Shown piece by piece: positions 34,573-37,119 of a DNA stretch of 37,119 nt. Position numbers and translations under genes: made by a program. Below the pieces are notes generated by a model. The model did no database searches and had not been told where the DNA came from. It saw only the letters and a list, made by a program, of their open reading frames with translations. The DNA comes from Aquabacterium sp. (GTDB lineage: Bacteria > Pseudomonadota > Gammaproteobacteria > Burkholderiales > Burkholderiaceae_C): contig NZ_JACPYU010000006.1 in the NCBI RefSeq assembly GCF_016195855.1, positions 1 through 37,119 on the forward strand. Direction: 5' to 3'. How positions within the stretch are numbered: position 1 is the first letter of the stretch; each line of letters begins with the position of its first letter.

Positions 34573-36231
34573 TCAGTCAAATCGGCGGCTGAGGGTGACA
34601 AAAAAACGAACCGGTTGATCGGGTGTTTCCGCCTGCGAGGCCCCACCGTGCAGCCGGCCGGCCAGCGTGGATTCGACGCTCCAACCTTGATGGCTCCAGC
34701 GCACACCCAGGCCGGCGCCGGCGATCGTGCGCTGGTTGGCCACGCTGTCGTCCCACGGATGGGCGTTGAGTTTGATCTGGCCCGCGTCGGCAAAGATGAA
34801 GGGTGTGAAGTCCCCCGTGCTCATGCGCAACTCGAACTGGGCGAGCCAGCCTTTGTCGCCCGTGGCTTCACCCAAGGGGTAGGCGCGCACACCGAGGAAG
34901 CCGCCCAGGCCGTATTTCTCGGACGAGTCCAGGTTGTCGGGTGTCCATTGCGCCGATACCCGGCCGTAAGCGCTGAACGCGCCTGTCAGCTTCTGGATAC
35001 GGGCGATGTCGATATTGGCTTTGGTGAAGTGCCCGGCGCTGCGGGCCGTGGTGTCGTCGACGGCCTGCGATGCCGCATCCAACTGCAATTGCCCGGCACT
35101 CAGGCTGATCTGGCCGTAACTCACACCGCCGCCGAACAGGCCGTCACGGTGATCGAACTGCGCGGCCAGCATCAGCAACTGGCTGGATTTGTCTTTGACG
35201 AGGTCGGCCGCGTCGTAGCGGTCTTGCAGGTTCTTGTGCAGGTACGTGGTGGACAGCAGCAGATTGGACACCTGCGAGCGCAGCATGGGGTAGCTCAGCT
35301 TGACAGTGCCTGTGTCGGCATAACCATGGGCCTCCAGCGCGGCGAAGGCGCCACCAAGCTGGTAGCTGGTGCGTGCCCAGCCGATCTGGCCTCGCCATCC
35401 TTCGACACCCAGTGGGGCATCGTAGTCCAGCGAGCCCAGCCACATGTTTTCGTTGGTGCGCAGGGCGTTGATGGCAAGGCGGTCACCGAAGCGGAACGGG
35501 CTGTTGACGGCCAGCGAGGCCTTGGCGCGATAGGGCCCGGTGCTGCGGCTGCCGATGTTGTCCAGCCCCAGTTCGCCGGAGACATGGTTCTCACGTTCCA
35601 CGCCCACCACCAGATCGCCCTCACCCAACTGGGCACCGGGCTTGAGCACAGGCCGCACTTTGAAGCCGGGCTGATCATTGAGCAGCAGCATGGTGCGCTC
35701 GATGGACGTTTCACGAATGGGCTCGCCTTGTGGCAAGCCGTGGGTCAGGAAGGGCTGCGCAGAGGGCACAAGGGGGTCTTTGCCCTCCACGGTGGCCTTG
35801 CCCAGCACGCCTTCAACGATCCGCAGGGTGAGCACGCCGTCATTGACCCGCTGCGGTGGCACCGCAACCTGGACGAATGGGTAGCCGGACTGCTTGTAGA
35901 GGCCCGCCACGCCTTGGGCCAGGCCCTCGATGTCGCGCAGGTTCAGGGCTTGCTCCGGCAAAGGACCCAGGCGCTCGAGCAGGGCGGTGCAGGCGATGGC
36001 GCGGCAGCCCTCCAGCTGCAACCGGGTGATCTTCACGCGGGCGCCGCCCGACACCTCTCCGGCGATGGCAGGTGCGGGCGTGGATCGGGGAAGGGCGGCC
36101 GGATCGGCCGTCTGCGGCGCGGGGGGCGTCGGGCCTTGGAGCTCGGTGGCGGCGAAGCTGGGCGAGGCGTGGGCGATCAGGCCCAGGCAAATCCCGGCCA
36201 TCAGGCGGTGCGGATCAGCGGTGCGTTTCAA
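34573..36231 (-). CDS. TpsB-family outer membrane transporter (ShlB/FhaC/HMW1B type)
   Basis: The 552-residue protein has a signal peptide ending 'SPSFA', a Pro-rich linker, a POTRA domain (about 68-145, 'ITRLQLEGCRAIACTALLERLG' to 'VLTLRIVEGVLGKATVEG') and a C-terminal 16-strand barrel. The barrel holds the conserved 'FLGVRAYPLGEATGDKGW' motif (the VRGY-like loop) and ends in an aromatic residue two before the C-terminus ('LSRRFD'). It exports the partner TpsA exoprotein. The start given is TTG at 36231, which leaves a full signal peptide; ATG at 36201 is the alternative. It is 50 bp downstream of the tpsA stop. Confidence 0.92.
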   Translation of the reverse strand: MKRTADPHRLMAGICLGLIAHASPSFAATELQGPTPPAPQTADPAALPRSTPAPAIAGEVSGGARVKITRLQLEGCRAIACTALLERLGPLPEQALNLRDIEGLAQGVAGLYKQSGYPFVQVAVPPQRVNDGVLTLRIVEGVLGKATVEGKDPLVPSAQPFLTHGLPQGEPIRETSIERTMLLLNDQPGFKVRPVLKPGAQLGEGDLVVGVERENHVSGELGLDNIGSRSTGPYRAKASLAVNSPFRFGDRLAINALRTNENMWLGSLDYDAPLGVEGWRGQIGWARTSYQLGGAFAALEAHGYADTGTVKLSYPMLRSQVSNLLLSTTYLHKNLQDRYDAADLVKDKSSQLLMLAAQFDHRDGLFGGGVSYGQISLSAGQLQLDAASQAVDDTTARSAGHFTKANIDIARIQKLTGAFSAYGRVSAQWTPDNLDSSEKYGLGGFLGVRAYPLGEATGDKGWLAQFELRMSTGDFTPFIFADAGQIKLNAHPWDDSVANQRTIAGAGLGVRWSHQGWSVESTLAGRLHGGASQAETPDQPVRFFVTLSRRFD

Positions 36232-36281
36232 CGTGAGTCCCGTGTGTTGAATAGTGTGGTCTGGGGCGTTTGACGTCGGGT

Positions 36282-37119
36282 TCAGTTTGCCCTGGCCGAA
36301 CGCGTATTGGTGCCGGAATTGATGCCGCCGTCAATCACATAGATGTCCAAAGGCCCATTGGCGCTGGGAACGGCCGTCCCCGCGATGCCCGGTCGAGCAA
36401 GGCGGCTGCGGTTGTTGCCCGTGTCACTGACGCGCTCTCCTACCTGGCCCTCGGTGCTGTTGCTGGTGTCATTGCTGGCACTGGCGACACTGGTCGAGTT
36501 GGTCGTGCTGGTCGTGCTGACCAGGGGGGCTGCGCGCGGTTGCTGGAGCGTGGCGTTACGTGGTGCCTCGCTCGTGCTCAGGCTGACGTAGTTCAGGTTG
36601 CCTGCGCCGGGGCTTTGGGGGTTGGGGCCCAAAGCGTGCAGCGCGTTGTCAGGGAAATTGGGTACAGGGGCGGTCTTGGGCAGGAACTGTTCAACCGTGG
36701 GCAAGGCCTGTGTGACGGTGGGCGTTGGCGTCACGGTGGGGGCCGGTGTGATGACGCCACTGGTGTTGGCCACGGTGGTGACTTCGTAGTTGCCACCTTG
36801 GTTGCCGTCGTTGAGCGTGTAGCCGCCAACCGTGATGGTCTTGCCGGTGCCCGCGTTCTTGTTGGCGTAGACCTGGCTCAGGCCCGTCACGGTGTCGTTG
36901 CTCAGCAAGCCGCTGACGGTGGGTGTGCCGCTGGAGGCCGTCGTGCCGTCATAGGTCTTGCTATCGCTGCCTGCGCTCAGCGTCAACGCAGCGCGGCCGA
37001 TGACCAGGTTGGCGTTGCTGACGGTCACGTCATAGTTGCCGGCGTCGTTGCCGCCCACGCTCAGGTTGGAGGTGTAGGTGCCTGCGTTGCGGCCCGAGGC
37101 CAGCCCGCTCACGCTGATG
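36282..37119 (-). CDS. TpsA-type filamentous haemagglutinin/adhesin, C-terminal part (cut by right window edge)
   Basis: The frame is open to the right edge, so only the last 278 residues are seen. It contains MBG/YDG-type repeats ('AGNYDVTVSNANLVIGRAALTLSAG', 'SKTYDGTTASSGTPTVSG', 'NAGTGKTITVGGYTLNDG') typical of large secreted exoproteins, then a Thr/Pro/Ser/Asn-rich tail and a short conserved end 'GPLDIYVIDGGINSG'. The Ser/Thr/Asn-rich tail offers many possible glycan acceptor sites for the linked glycosyltransferase. The N-terminal TPS secretion domain must lie outside the window. The GTG at 37112 is internal, not a start. Confidence 0.88.
   Translation of the reverse strand, partial: ISVSGLASGRNAGTYTSNLSVGGNDAGNYDVTVSNANLVIGRAALTLSAGSDSKTYDGTTASSGTPTVSGLLSNDTVTGLSQVYANKNAGTGKTITVGGYTLNDGNQGGNYEVTTVANTSGVITPAPTVTPTPTVTQALPTVEQFLPKTAPVPNFPDNALHALGPNPQSPGAGNLNYVSLSTSEAPRNATLQQPRAAPLVSTTSTTNSTSVASASNDTSNSTEGQVGERVSDTGNNRSRLARPGIAGTAVPSANGPLDIYVIDGGINSGTNTRSARAN

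Noticed and set aside
34615..36273. 552-codon plus-strand open frame opposite tpsB
   Set aside because: Antisense shadow caused by high GC; tpsB on the minus strand has a signal peptide, POTRA domain and conserved barrel motif.

Overview
The window looks like chromosomal DNA of a high-GC betaproteobacterium, most likely Burkholderiales. The signs are a PEP-CTERM protein, an FdxB-type ferredoxin next to the nif genes, Proteobacteria-type NifHDK proteins, and an intergenic palindromic cassette between nifH and nifD of a type I associate with Comamonadaceae and relatives. No tRNA, rRNA, insertion sequence or CRISPR array was found.

Layout: (1) 1-3005, minus strand: a right-handed beta-helix surface protein with a Thr-Thr-Thr-Gly repeat (5'-complete, cut by the left edge), a roughly 0.9 kb gene-free stretch, then a PEP-CTERM protein. 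(2) 3232-4785: a DHH phosphoesterase converging on an unrecognised 202-residue protein. The latter is divergent from nifH and appears to have its own sigma-54 promoter. (3) 4786-15670: the molybdenum nitrogenase cluster nifH, nifD, nifK, three poorly known genes (two unrecognised, one YkgJ-type cysteine cluster), nifE, nifN, nifX, a NifX-associated DUF269 gene, a DUF683 gene and fdxB. nifH and nifE have sigma-54 -24/-12 promoters; nifH also has a NifA upstream site and a perfect IHF match. (4) 15729-18353: modABC molybdate ABC transporter behind a ModE-box-like operator. (5) 18381-25015: housekeeping and signalling genes: methyltransferase, transglutaminase-like protein, M48 lipoprotein peptidase, two tandem membrane diguanylate cyclases, TMEM175-family channel. 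(6) 25087-33034: a heavy-metal-type RND efflux system (MFP, RND pump, TolC-like, small lipoprotein) divergent from its probable two-component regulator. (7) 33044-37119, minus strand: TpsA exoprotein (cut by the right edge), TpsB transporter and a GT41 SPINDLY-like glycosyltransferase, the same gene order as Haemophilus hmw1ABC.

How the genes work together: nifHDK encode dinitrogenase reductase and MoFe protein; nifEN, nifX and the small accessory genes serve FeMo-cofactor assembly; fdxB supplies electrons or clusters; modABC imports the molybdenum the cofactor needs. nifA, nifB, nifV, nifS/U and nifT/nifY are not in the window.

Most worth a second look: the divergent sigma-54-preceded gene beside nifH, the three genes between nifK and nifE, the palindromic elements inside the nif cluster, and the predicted glycosylating two-partner secretion locus at the right end. 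All calls come from reading the sequence; no database search was run.
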